Positions 25,870 through 33,989 of a stretch of DNA of 64,000 bases are shown here, piece by piece. The DNA lies in assembly GCA_947444055.1 (NCBI GenBank), contig CANEYR010000007.1, forward strand, positions 1-64,000, given 5' to 3'. The notes under the pieces were generated by a model. It ran no database searches. It was not told where the DNA came from and saw only the letters and a list, made by a program, of their open reading frames with translations. Position 1 is the stretch's first letter; each line of letters begins with the position of its first letter. A program made the position numbers and the translations under genes. Source of the DNA: Planctomycetota bacterium (lineage in GTDB: Bacteria; Planctomycetota; UBA1135; UBA2386).

Positions 25870-27252
25870 TCACCGTCGTCGCGGGCGGCCAACGACGTCC
25901 TCGGCCCGCACGACTGTGACTCCCGGGACCTTGCCGCTGCCGTTCAGGACCCAAACCGCCACTTCGACCTGCCGCCCGACCAGATCAGGGCAACGGGCGG
26001 CGTCGCGACGCAGGCGATCCGCGATGGCCCGCACCTCGCGCGCAGTGGCAGACACCTTGACCTCTCCGACCAGCACCCGGTCGCGATCGTCGCTGCACCC
26101 CGCGACCACGTCGAGCTCCAGCGGTTCGCGATGCAGGTCAGCGCCCCACCACGACGAGGCGGGTAACCACCGCCGGCCAGCGATCTCCAGTCGCGACACG
26201 CTGTCGCGGGCGATTTGCTCCCACGCACCGCCGAGATACTGCGGCCACGCCCGTCGCACGTCAGCGAGTACCACTGGCAGTTGCCCCATGGCCAGGCGCG
26301 AACGGTTCGGCTCCACGAAGCGAAACCAGAACGCCAGGAACGGATCGCCCAGGCGATACAACGTTCGCTTCGTGTCACGCACCGTGTAGCCGAAGGGCAC
26401 GTCCCGCACGACCAACCCCAGATCGACGAGGCGTGCGAGCGGACGACTCAGTGCCGTTGCCGGCACCCCGAGGCGGCCGGCCAGTTCGGTCGATCGCTGA
26501 CAGCCACGGCCGATCAACGACAACAAGGAGTTGCTGCGCGCAGGTTCTTGCACATCGTCGACCAACAGCCGATCCGGCTCCTGGTGCAACACGCCGAGGG
26601 GGTCGAGAGCCAGCCGGGCTGCAGCGGCAAGAGGATCTCGATCCCCGGCGGCGAGTTCCCAGTAGCGCGGCACGCCGCCCCACACCGCGAACGACTCGAC
26701 TGCCGCCACTGCACTTCGCAGTCCGAGCGCTGGTCGGATCCACTCGATTTCGAGCGGCTGCAGGCGCAGGATTTCACGGGCACGGCCGTACAGCGGCGCG
26801 GTCGCGTCGAGCACGAGCCCGTGCATCATGCGTTGCGACGAGCCGCAGAGGACAAGGGGCCGCGGCGAGCGATCGAGGTGCTTCTGCAGCAGGCTAGGCA
26901 ACTCCGGGGAAGCCGCGACCACGGTCGGGAACTCGTCGATCACCAACGGCATGGACGGCGGCGCCAGCCGCCACCACTGCGACAACAGCGCGTCCCAGTC
27001 GCGATACTCCGCCGCGTCGAAACCAGGCACGTACCGGCCGATCTCCGCTGCGAGTGCCTGCCGTTGGGACGCAGCTTCTCGCGCATCCCCCACGTAGTAG
27101 GGCGCCGATTGCCCACGGAGCACTTCTCTCAACAAGGCCGACTTGCCCAGCCGGCGACGCCCGTAAAGGCACACCAAGCCAGGGCTGTTGCCCGACATGG
27201 CCGCACGTAGACGGCCCAACTCCGCCGTGCGATTCAGGAATCCTGTCGTCAT
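25870..27252 (-). CDS. Archaeal-type ATPase with C-terminal DUF234 nuclease-like domain
   Basis: 460 residues from the ATG at 27252; a longer start at 27303 is possible. The ATPase domain has Walker A in CLYGRRRLGKSALLREVL and Walker B in PLVIDEFPTVV, plus LVLCGSSQRMMHGL (sensor region). A winged helix follows (LAGRLGVPATALSRPLARL). The C-terminal DUF234 domain has a restriction-endonuclease-like strand pattern (ELDVVAGC ... VLVGEVKVS, i.e. D-x(n)-E-x-K). Such ATPases occur in mobile and defence contexts, but their job is unsettled. It lies between a haloperoxidase gene and a remnant copy of its 3' end. Confidence 0.85.
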   Translation of the reverse strand: MTTGFLNRTAELGRLRAAMSGNSPGLVCLYGRRRLGKSALLREVLRGQSAPYYVGDAREAASQRQALAAEIGRYVPGFDAAEYRDWDALLSQWWRLAPPSMPLVIDEFPTVVAASPELPSLLQKHLDRSPRPLVLCGSSQRMMHGLVLDATAPLYGRAREILRLQPLEIEWIRPALGLRSAVAAVESFAVWGGVPRYWELAAGDRDPLAAAARLALDPLGVLHQEPDRLLVDDVQEPARSNSLLSLIGRGCQRSTELAGRLGVPATALSRPLARLVDLGLVVRDVPFGYTVRDTKRTLYRLGDPFLAFWFRFVEPNRSRLAMGQLPVVLADVRRAWPQYLGGAWEQIARDSVSRLEIAGRRWLPASSWWGADLHREPLELDVVAGCSDDRDRVLVGEVKVSATAREVRAIADRLRRDAARCPDLVGRQVEVAVWVLNGSGKVPGVTVVRAEDVVGRPRRR

Positions 27253-27327
27253 GCTCGCATTATGCCACGCCAACATAATTCGATCAGAACATATTTCCTG
27301 CACGAGACGCCGCCGCCACGAACAGCC

Positions 27328-27421
27328 GTCTCAGCCACCGCCGAGATGGCCGCGAGTTGGCGCGTGGTCGTGGCCGAAGTACCAGGTCTACTTCAATGGG
27401 ACGGCGGTTGTGCGGCGGTGA
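27328..27421 (+). pseudogene. Remnant of a haloperoxidase gene 3' end
   Basis: The sequence repeats the last part of the haloperoxidase gene (25675-25826), including WSWPKYQ-YFNGT--VRR and the stop codon, at roughly 85-90% identity by eye. A 67-bp stretch is missing exactly between two copies of GGCCGCGA (25685-25692 and 25752-25759 in the intact gene), and one more base is lost nearby, so the reading frame is broken. The homology starts abruptly at TCTCAGCCACCGCCGA. It overlaps, in antisense, the 3' end of the glycosyltransferase gene. Confidence 0.85.
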
Positions 27422-28632
27422 GCGGCAGCCGCGATCCCATCCAGGAACCCCAACAACTCCTGCGTGCGATCGTCCCACGTCGCCTTGCCGAGCAGCGCGG
27501 CGCGATCGCCCTTCGCCCGTTTGCCTTGCACGACCTCGTCGATGCGCAACAAAAACTCATCACCGCTGCGCGCCAGGTGCACGTGATCGAGGTAGTGCTC
27601 CACCTCAGGGAAGTACGTCGTCACCACCTCCTGCCCGAGCGACAGGTACTCCTTCAACTTGATCGGGTTGCACGACCGGATCCAGTCGTTGTCGAGCCAC
27701 GGCATGATCGACACGTCGAAGTCGGCGCCGAAGTTCGGGATCTCGGCGTAGGGCCGGAAGCCGAGGTGGCGCACGTTCGCATGCCGCGTCAGCCGTTCCA
27801 TCGACAGCGTTGCGTCGCCGATCAGCACGAGCGTGTACTGCGGCCGCTCGACCGCGAGCCGTTCGAGCAGGTCGAAGTCGATCACATAGTCATCGAGGCC
27901 GCCGAAGAAGCCGATGATCGGCCGCTTGCAGTCGAGCCCCGCCAAAGCACCCGTTCGTCCGCGCGGCGCGAAGTGCTTGGTGTCGACACCGTGGTCGAGA
28001 AAGAACGCGCGATCGCCAGTCAGGTGCCGCTCGCTGTCGCGGAACGCGCGGCTTGAGTAGAGCACGCCGTCCGCACGGGTCAGCAGTTCGCGTTCGAAGC
28101 CAGCGATCAGTCCTTGGTCGGCTTCACCGAACGCCGAGTGCTTGTCGCTGCGGTTGTAGACGAGGGAGCTGCGCGCCATCGCCTTGGCGACATCCCACGC
28201 CGTCGGCACCGTGACCATGATGTGCGGATCGACCATGCCCATCTTCTTGGCCACCCGTTCGACCTGCGCGCGGATGCTGCGCGCATTGAACGCGCGCGCC
28301 TTCTCGCTGCCATAGAAGGGGAACAGCACCGGCGTCATCACCGTGTAGTTGGGCGTCTCGGGCAGCGGGCGGCGCGTGTGCCGCAGCATGCTCTTCAACT
28401 TGCGCCAGATGCGCTTCCACGGCATCGGCGACCGCCCCGGCATCGGCATGCGCATGCCGATCGAGTTGACGAGCAGCACCTTGCGCTGCTTCGCCGCGCG
28501 CGTCATCAGTTGGAAGTCACTGTGCGCACGATTGTGGTACCACCAGTCCTGGCCACAGAAACAGATGATGTCGCGCGGAGCCGCCACGGCGCTCTGTATC
28601 GGGCGAGGCGTGGACGGCGATGGACTGTTCAT
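27388..28632 (-). CDS. Glycosyltransferase, GT4/TuaH-like
   Basis: 414 residues from the ATG at 28632. DIICFCGQDWWYHNRAHSD is a typical start for polysaccharide glycosyltransferases of the TuaH/GT-B type. A second Rossmann half shows RPIIGFFGGLDDYVIDFDLL, YTLVLIGDATL, NVRHLGFRPYAEIPNFGADFDV and the donor-binding NPIKLKEYLSLGQEVVTT. It should transfer a sugar from a nucleotide sugar during surface-glycan synthesis. The ATG overlaps the stop of the DUF3817 gene (ATGA). The last dozen residues and the stop codon are encoded by the antisense strand of the haloperoxidase remnant, so the natural C-terminus may have been replaced. Confidence 0.85.
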   Translation of the reverse strand: MNSPSPSTPRPIQSAVAAPRDIICFCGQDWWYHNRAHSDFQLMTRAAKQRKVLLVNSIGMRMPMPGRSPMPWKRIWRKLKSMLRHTRRPLPETPNYTVMTPVLFPFYGSEKARAFNARSIRAQVERVAKKMGMVDPHIMVTVPTAWDVAKAMARSSLVYNRSDKHSAFGEADQGLIAGFERELLTRADGVLYSSRAFRDSERHLTGDRAFFLDHGVDTKHFAPRGRTGALAGLDCKRPIIGFFGGLDDYVIDFDLLERLAVERPQYTLVLIGDATLSMERLTRHANVRHLGFRPYAEIPNFGADFDVSIMPWLDNDWIRSCNPIKLKEYLSLGQEVVTTYFPEVEHYLDHVHLARSGDEFLLRIDEVVQGKRAKGDRAALLGKATWDDRTQELLGFLDGIAAAAHRRTTAVPLK

Positions 28633-28934
28633 TTCGTTCGCGGCTCCGCGACCCACGTGCGCACGCGGCGATCGAGCAAGAACGGCCACACCGGCACCAG
28701 GGAGGCAAGCAGCAACAAGCCCACGCGCCGCAGCGACCACCCAGCCTCGAAATGAGCCCGCACCAGCAGCCATATCAGCAGCAGGAAGAGCACGCCGTGG
28801 CCCATGCCGAAGACCTTCACGGCCAGTGGCTGGCCCCAGACGTACTTGAGCGGCATCGCCACGAGCACGAGGACGAGGTACGAAACGGCCTCGACCAGGG
28901 CAACGACGCGCAAGAGCGGCAAGGCATTCCACAT
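28629..28934 (-). CDS. DUF3817 small membrane protein
   Basis: 101 residues with three membrane helices. The layout matches DUF3817: LRVVALVEAVSYLVLVLVAMPLKY (quoted in part), then GHGVLFLLLIWLLV and RRVGLLLLASLVPVWPFLLDRRV. DUF3817 is an integral membrane domain of unknown function, often next to transporters or cytochrome genes. Here it is coupled by a four-base overlap to a glycosyltransferase. Confidence 0.88.
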   Translation of the reverse strand: MWNALPLLRVVALVEAVSYLVLVLVAMPLKYVWGQPLAVKVFGMGHGVLFLLLIWLLVRAHFEAGWSLRRVGLLLLASLVPVWPFLLDRRVRTWVAEPRTK

Positions 28935-28974
28935 CGCTCACGATCGTGCGCGACGAACGCGCTGACGGCAATCG

Positions 28975-29865
28975 TCAGTTTGGCGAGTGCAGGCGATGCA
29001 GGTGCACGCCGCCCTGATCGAAGACGAGGTTGCCGTTGGCCGCGAGCCAAGCCGCCGTCGCCGGCGACGTGGTGGCAGGCACCGAATCGAATACGAACAC
29101 AGCCCCCCGGTCACGCAACGCCACCAGCGACGCCACGTCGAACTGTTCCACCGGTAGCACGTAGCCCCGACGCTTCGCTTGGTAGAAGAGACGTGGATCC
29201 TCGAAGTTGTTGCCGCGCCCCCAAGCCGCATCGCGCCGCGGCTTGTCGGAACGCACGATCAGCAGCGCGTCGGGCGAAGACGTGGCGCGCACGACCGCCG
29301 CAGCACCCATCGTCGGGGATGCGTTGACGACGTTGCGCACACCGCGTTCGTCGTGCAAGCGCCACGCACTCTGCGCCGCGACGGCAATCAGCAGAACGGC
29401 CCACAGCGTGCGCGGTGCCGCGACCGGCCACGCCCGCGCCACACACCAAGCGCCCGCGGCGGCAGCGAACACGTGGTAGTGCGGGCCAAGCCCAGCATCA
29501 TGGCTGTAGCGAAACGAGACGAACAAACCCAGTGCCACAGCGAACAGCAACGACGCGTCCGCCAAGTCGAGCCGACGCCGCCACGCGGCCACCAGCAAGG
29601 CGATGGCGCCGAAGACGGAGAATCCAAACGCCACCGAGACGATCGCCATCTTCTGCCACGACTCGGCGGCAAGCAGGTGCGCGACGTCGGGGAACTTGGT
29701 GTCACCACCACTGACGACACCGAACGACAGTCCCGTCTCCGCGTAGATCGACTGGCCGTGCTGCAACCAGGCGCCGACCACCACCACGATGACTGCGAAC
29801 GCGGTCCACAAGCGTGGCTCGCGCAAGCGCGCGGGCGCCCAGGCAAGCGCCCACCCGAACATCAC
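28975..29865 (-). CDS. GT-C/GT39-like membrane protein, second part (probable frameshift)
   Basis: 296 residues from a GTG at 29865 that overlaps the TGA of the upstream frame (GTGA). It has about five membrane helices and a soluble C-terminal tail (LLIVRSDKPRRDAAWG ... HLHRLHSPN). Together with the preceding 213-residue frame it gives about 510 residues, the normal size of GT39-type membrane glycosyltransferases. The first frame ends inside a hydrophobic segment that this frame continues. A single gene broken by a one-base indel near 29865-29890 is therefore likely; two coupled genes are the alternative. Confidence 0.65.
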   Translation of the reverse strand: MMFGWALAWAPARLREPRLWTAFAVIVVVVGAWLQHGQSIYAETGLSFGVVSGGDTKFPDVAHLLAAESWQKMAIVSVAFGFSVFGAIALLVAAWRRRLDLADASLLFAVALGLFVSFRYSHDAGLGPHYHVFAAAAGAWCVARAWPVAAPRTLWAVLLIAVAAQSAWRLHDERGVRNVVNASPTMGAAAVVRATSSPDALLIVRSDKPRRDAAWGRGNNFEDPRLFYQAKRRGYVLPVEQFDVASLVALRDRGAVFVFDSVPATTSPATAAWLAANGNLVFDQGGVHLHRLHSPN

Positions 29866-30503
29866 GTTCCAAGTTGCAGCGCCAGCGGCTTCTGCAAGCC
29901 GGACAACGCCACCAAGGCCGTGGCCAGCCAGAGCAGCTTGCCGCGTCCTGTTCGCAGGTAGTGCTCAAACACCAGCAAGCCGAGCATGCCGGCGGCGAAG
30001 CTCGTCGCATCCGGCATGACTCGCACCGCCAACAAGATGGGACTGCCTGCGCCCAGGAACACGACCAAGCCCGCGACGGCTGACTCAGGCCCGGCCCGCC
30101 GTTCCAGCAATCGATGCAGCGCCAACGCCCCCACCACCATCGAAGCGAGCGACAACAACCGTCCCGGCCATTCCACATCACCCAGGACCGCGATCACCGC
30201 ACCGATGGCCAACTCGTACAGCGGGAACTCGCATTCGACGGCGCCATCGGTGTCGCCACGCCAATCGACGCGCGGTCGCATCGGGTCGAAGCCATCGAGG
30301 CAGAAGTTGCGCGCAATCGCTTGGGTGTCGCACTCGCGCCAGGAAGTGCCGATGCCGTGCGGCACGCAGAACCACAGCACCGCGGCCCAGAGCAACGTGG
30401 CGAGCAAGGCGCAACGACGCCAGCTGACGTAACCACTGGCACGCAAGCGGCCATGCCATGCGGCGGCGGGGCTATTCGTTGGCGCGGCTCTCGTCATGTC
30501 CAT
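29862..30503 (-). CDS. GT-C/GT39-like membrane protein, first part
   Basis: 213 residues from the ATG at 30503 (or 30497). An N-terminal helix (LLATLLWAAVLWFCV) is followed by an extracytoplasmic loop with SWRECDTQAIARNFCLDGFDPMRPR (quoted in part). Its D-x-x-x-x-A-R-N-F pattern resembles the catalytic first loop of ArnT/GT39-type enzymes, which use polyprenyl-phosphate sugars. FPLYELAIGAVIAVLGDVEWPGRLLS and further helices follow. It stops at LQKPLALQLGT within what should be a continuous membrane protein; the rest lies in another frame at 28975-29865. Confidence 0.65.
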   Translation of the reverse strand: MDMTRAAPTNSPAAAWHGRLRASGYVSWRRCALLATLLWAAVLWFCVPHGIGTSWRECDTQAIARNFCLDGFDPMRPRVDWRGDTDGAVECEFPLYELAIGAVIAVLGDVEWPGRLLSLASMVVGALALHRLLERRAGPESAVAGLVVFLGAGSPILLAVRVMPDATSFAAGMLGLLVFEHYLRTGRGKLLWLATALVALSGLQKPLALQLGT

Positions 30504-30598
30504 CCCTGGGCAGGCCCCGAACGGTAGCACATGCCGCAAAGCAGGTGAGCCTTCGGGCGCCGCCACGGCGCAACACCTAACCCTGCTACGAGGCAGCG

Positions 30599-32380
30599 TC
30601 AACGCGCCGCAGGAACGGCCACGCCGAGCGGCAGCGTGGCAGTTTGGCCACCTTGCTCCAGCACCAACCCGAGGGTGATCGGCACGTCGACTGCAAGTGA
30701 AGATGGCAACCACACAGTCACTTGGTGTGGCATGGCCATCGCCCCGGGCGCGATCTGCGTCACTTCACCGAGCCAACTGCGACTGCCGTCATTAACGGCA
30801 ACGCGCATGCGCAGCTCTTGCGAAGTCTGCACCAACACCTGCACTGGCAACTGCGTGCCCACGAACGGTCGCTCGCGGGCGATGCGGGCATACGCGATCG
30901 TGACGCCCGGCCACGGCTGTTGCGGCCACTGCCCCTGCATCGTCAGTGGTGTCAGCGCGCCGTCGTGCCACTGCACGACGAAAGGCTTCGGGCCCGGCGC
31001 CGTCGTCGGGTTCGCTGCCAAGGCCGCGAGTTCCTTCAGAACCGCCGGCCACTCTTGCGTGCTCGACACCATGCCTCGCAGGTTGGTGCCAGGCGGCGCC
31101 GTTTGCGACCAGAAGTAGAACTCCGTGACGCCGTTCAAGTAGCCGAACGCGCCATCGTGAACGCCCGGTGCATCGATCACACGAAGGGGCTGCTGGGTGG
31201 CGCGCGCGATGTCGAGCACATCGCTGTGCGTACGCGCATACACCGCGGCAACGCGCAGCCACGACTGTCGATTGGCGTCGAGCCCGACGGCATGCAACCC
31301 AACCAGGATCAGCAACGTCGGCCATTGCGCGCGGCGCGGCAACGCCGCCACTCCAAGCCCAAGTAACACACACAAGCCGAGCGCCGGTTCATAGGTGTAA
31401 CGCACGTTCTCCAGCGACGGCAAATGCATGGACTCCAAGCCCACACCGGCGATGTAGCCGAGCAGCAGCAGGGTCGCGGCAACGGCGGCGGCTAGGCGCG
31501 CGCCAGCGCGGCGCCACGACGCCATGGCGACGACCAACATCGCGGTGTGCGCCACGATCATTGCCCACGACACGCCGATCGGCATGTAGCCATCGTGCGC
31601 CGGTGCCAGCAACACCTGCAGCCAATCCGCACACGTCTTGGCGCCTACCCGATGCGCCTTCCAGCCGTAGTGCACACCCGATCCCCAGGTGCCAAGGCAA
31701 TGCGCGCGCCAAGCCAACCAAGCGAAGGTCGCGACGAGCATCGGCAGCATGGTGGTGATGCGTTGCCGCCATGACACAGCCGAGCAGGACACCAGTGCGG
31801 CCAGAGGCACGACGAACACCGCCGATTCCTTGCTACCGATCGCGACCATCGCCAACGCCGCCGCGGCGCCAAGGCGCCACCAACGACTGGCGGCCACCTG
31901 CCGGAGGCCTGCGTCGTGCAGCAGCAGGGCGAGACTCAAGAGGAACGTCGACTGCACATTCACTCGCGCCGCGATCCAATGCGTCGCTTCACTGTGGCCG
32001 GGCCAGCCCACGAACAAGAGCGCTCCGGCCAGCGCCGCCAGCAGCGATCCTGTCCATCGTCGCACCAACAGGAACCACAGCAGCGCCGTGCCGCAGTGCA
32101 TGCCCGAGTTGACGACGTGGTAGCCGCACGCGTCGATGCCGAAGAGCGGTTGCTCCAGCCAAAACAGCAAGTCGATGAAGGGTCGGTAGAGCGCTACCCC
32201 CGCGTCCGCCACCGGCGTGGGGAAAAACGCGCTGGCGAGCGTCCAGTCGCCGCGATGGCGCAGAATGGCGCCGCCGACCATTTGGTGGTCATCCGCCAGC
32301 AGCCCAACCCCCGTCCAGGCGTCGATCGCCGTCAGCATGTGCACCGCGACGACGAGCACGACGGCGACGAGGAAGGGCAT
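30599..32380 (-). CDS. Polytopic membrane protein, GT-C/TMTC-like
   Basis: 593 residues from the ATG at 32380; the frame extends upstream without good coding character. About ten membrane helices are visible. The first large loop reads GVGLLADDHQMVGG ... ALYRPFIDLLFWLEQPLFG ... YHVVNSGMHCGTALL, with the acidic pair after the first helix and the Y-R-P motif typical of GT-C enzymes such as TMTC/PMT-like proteins. The final 180 residues form a soluble beta-rich domain. It probably modifies surface glycans or proteins with a lipid-linked sugar. It is the first gene of the glycan block on this strand. Confidence 0.75.
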   Translation of the reverse strand: MPFLVAVVLVVAVHMLTAIDAWTGVGLLADDHQMVGGAILRHRGDWTLASAFFPTPVADAGVALYRPFIDLLFWLEQPLFGIDACGYHVVNSGMHCGTALLWFLLVRRWTGSLLAALAGALLFVGWPGHSEATHWIAARVNVQSTFLLSLALLLHDAGLRQVAASRWWRLGAAAALAMVAIGSKESAVFVVPLAALVSCSAVSWRQRITTMLPMLVATFAWLAWRAHCLGTWGSGVHYGWKAHRVGAKTCADWLQVLLAPAHDGYMPIGVSWAMIVAHTAMLVVAMASWRRAGARLAAAVAATLLLLGYIAGVGLESMHLPSLENVRYTYEPALGLCVLLGLGVAALPRRAQWPTLLILVGLHAVGLDANRQSWLRVAAVYARTHSDVLDIARATQQPLRVIDAPGVHDGAFGYLNGVTEFYFWSQTAPPGTNLRGMVSSTQEWPAVLKELAALAANPTTAPGPKPFVVQWHDGALTPLTMQGQWPQQPWPGVTIAYARIARERPFVGTQLPVQVLVQTSQELRMRVAVNDGSRSWLGEVTQIAPGAMAMPHQVTVWLPSSLAVDVPITLGLVLEQGGQTATLPLGVAVPAAR

Positions 32381-32549
32381 TTCGCGGCGAACTCTACGGG
32401 CGTCGCCGACGTGCGCAACGCGTGGCGTCGCCCCGCCGAGGAATGCTGCCCATTTCCGAATAGTCGGCAGGCGATTGCTTACCGTCGTCCCGCTGCGGGG
32501 CGCGTCGTCCCGTTGCCAGTTCCCCACAGCCCCTCCCCGGAGGCCTCCC

Positions 32550-33377
32550 ATGTTTGCACGTTCGTTCCTCGCTGGCGTCCTCATCGCTGCGACCAGCGCG
32601 TTCGCCCTTCCTGCCCAATCCGTTCCCGCCGTTCCCGACAACGCCATCGAAACGATCGAACGCGCGTGCGCCCGCATCGAATCGGCGGAAGGCGAACTGG
32701 CGCAAGCCAAGCGCGAACTGCAGCAGCTGCGGCGCGCCCTCGGCTAGGCCAACAGCACCCACGAGCGGGAGCAGCAGAGCGAACGGCGCGAGCACGAACG
32801 GCAACAGCAGCAACAGCAGCGCGAACAAGAACAGATGCAGCGGGAGATGGAACGCGCCAACCGCGACGTGGAACGCGCCAAAGCCCGTGTCGAACAGGAC
32901 GCTGCCCGTCAGAGCGAGCAGCACGGGCACGTTCGCGAAGCCATCCACCAAGAGCTGCAGAAGGCCCATGCCGAACTGGAGGCCGCGGTGCAGGCGCTCA
33001 ACGCCGAGACGCCGAAGGCAGTGCGCACCAGTGTCGCGCGCAGCCAGACCCGCCTAGCCGCCGCTCTGCAGCGGGCCTCATCGGACGGTGGTCGCTGTGC
33101 GCCGCCGCGCCGCGCCATCCTGAGCAAGCCGGCTTCGGTCTCGGCGGCCAACGCTAAGGACGCCCCCGCGCCGGCCGACGCCCCCGCTTGCTGTTCGGCC
33201 ACAGCCGCCGCCACCGCACCGACTGCGGCATGCCCGGCCTGCCCGGAGTGCCCAGCCACCGTGCCAGCCCCAGCAACCGCGGCGCAACCGATGCCGGTGC
33301 CGACCCCTACCCCAGCGCCAACACCAGCTGCCAAGCCGAAGCCGAAGCCCAAGCCAGCCGCGCGCGAGATCAACTGA
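32550..33377 (+). pseudogene. Exported coiled-coil protein interrupted by an in-frame TAG
   Basis: The ATG at 32550 starts a signal peptide (MFARSFLAGVLIAATSAFAL) and a heptad-rich helix (IETIERACARIESAEGEL). A TAG at 32745-32747 ends this at 65 residues. The same frame then continues for 209 codons: a Q/E/R-rich coiled coil (REQEQMQREMERANRDVERA), cysteine/alanine/proline-rich segments and a PKPKPKPKPAAREIN tail before TGA. The TAG sits where a CAG would continue the coiled coil, so a C-to-T nonsense change or base-calling error is the simple reading. Function unknown; probably periplasmic. Confidence 0.75.
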
Positions 33378-33428
33378 GTCAAGGCCAACGCCCCGGCAGA
33401 CAGTTTTCTGAATAGCCTTCCGGCCATC

Positions 33429-33989
33429 GTGGCACTGAATGGCATGTCCGCATCGCCCCCCTTGGCAGCACCGACCAGCCCGACGCTGGAGCCGGTTGCT
33501 GCCGACGCGCTGATCGAGCGCCACTTGCTGGGGGTTTGGCGCTACCTGCGCATGCACGGCGCCAGCGCCCACGAAGCGGACGACTTGGCGCAGGAGGCTT
33601 TCGTCATCGCCCTACAGAAGAACGCGGCGCGCCTCGATCCAGCGGCGACTTCGACGTTCCTGCGGCGCACGGCGCGCTTCCTGTTCTTGCGGCTGCGGCG
33701 CGACCACCGTGCCGCCATCGAACTCGCGGACGTGGTCGACGCCCTGTGGGCGCGCGATTGCGATCGCGACGACGGCGACGGCCTGCTCGCTTCACTGCGG
33801 GTGTGCATAGGCCAACTGTCGGGACGCGCCCGCGCCGCGATTGAACTCTGCTACGGCCTCGCCGCCGACACCGCCATCGCCCGCAGCACCGCGGCGCGCA
33901 CACTCGACCTCGAACCAAACGGCTTGAAGACCCTGTTGCAGCGCACGCGACAACTGCTGCGCCATTGCATGGAACGCAGACCACGATGA
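33429..33989 (+). CDS. ECF-family RNA polymerase sigma factor
   Basis: 186 residues from a GTG at 33429; the ATG at 33444 is an alternative. Region 2 is ALIERHLLGVWRYLRMHGASAHEADDLAQEAFVIALQ, quoted here in part, with the D-D-L-x-Q-E-x-F signature of ECF sigma factors. Region 4 is shorter and divergent (LSGRARAAIELCYGLAADTAIA ... GLKTLLQRTRQLL, quoted in part). It should direct transcription of an unknown regulon. It overlaps the next gene by four bases (ATGA), which fits a sigma/anti-sigma operon. Confidence 0.85.
   Translation: MALNGMSASPPLAAPTSPTLEPVAADALIERHLLGVWRYLRMHGASAHEADDLAQEAFVIALQKNAARLDPAATSTFLRRTARFLFLRLRRDHRAAIELADVVDALWARDCDRDDGDGLLASLRVCIGQLSGRARAAIELCYGLAADTAIARSTAARTLDLEPNGLKTLLQRTRQLLRHCMERRPR

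Noticed and set aside
32745..32747. TAG in the coiled-coil gene as pyrrolysine
   Set aside because: No methylamine methyltransferase or pyl gene context; a CAG-to-TAG change explains it more simply.
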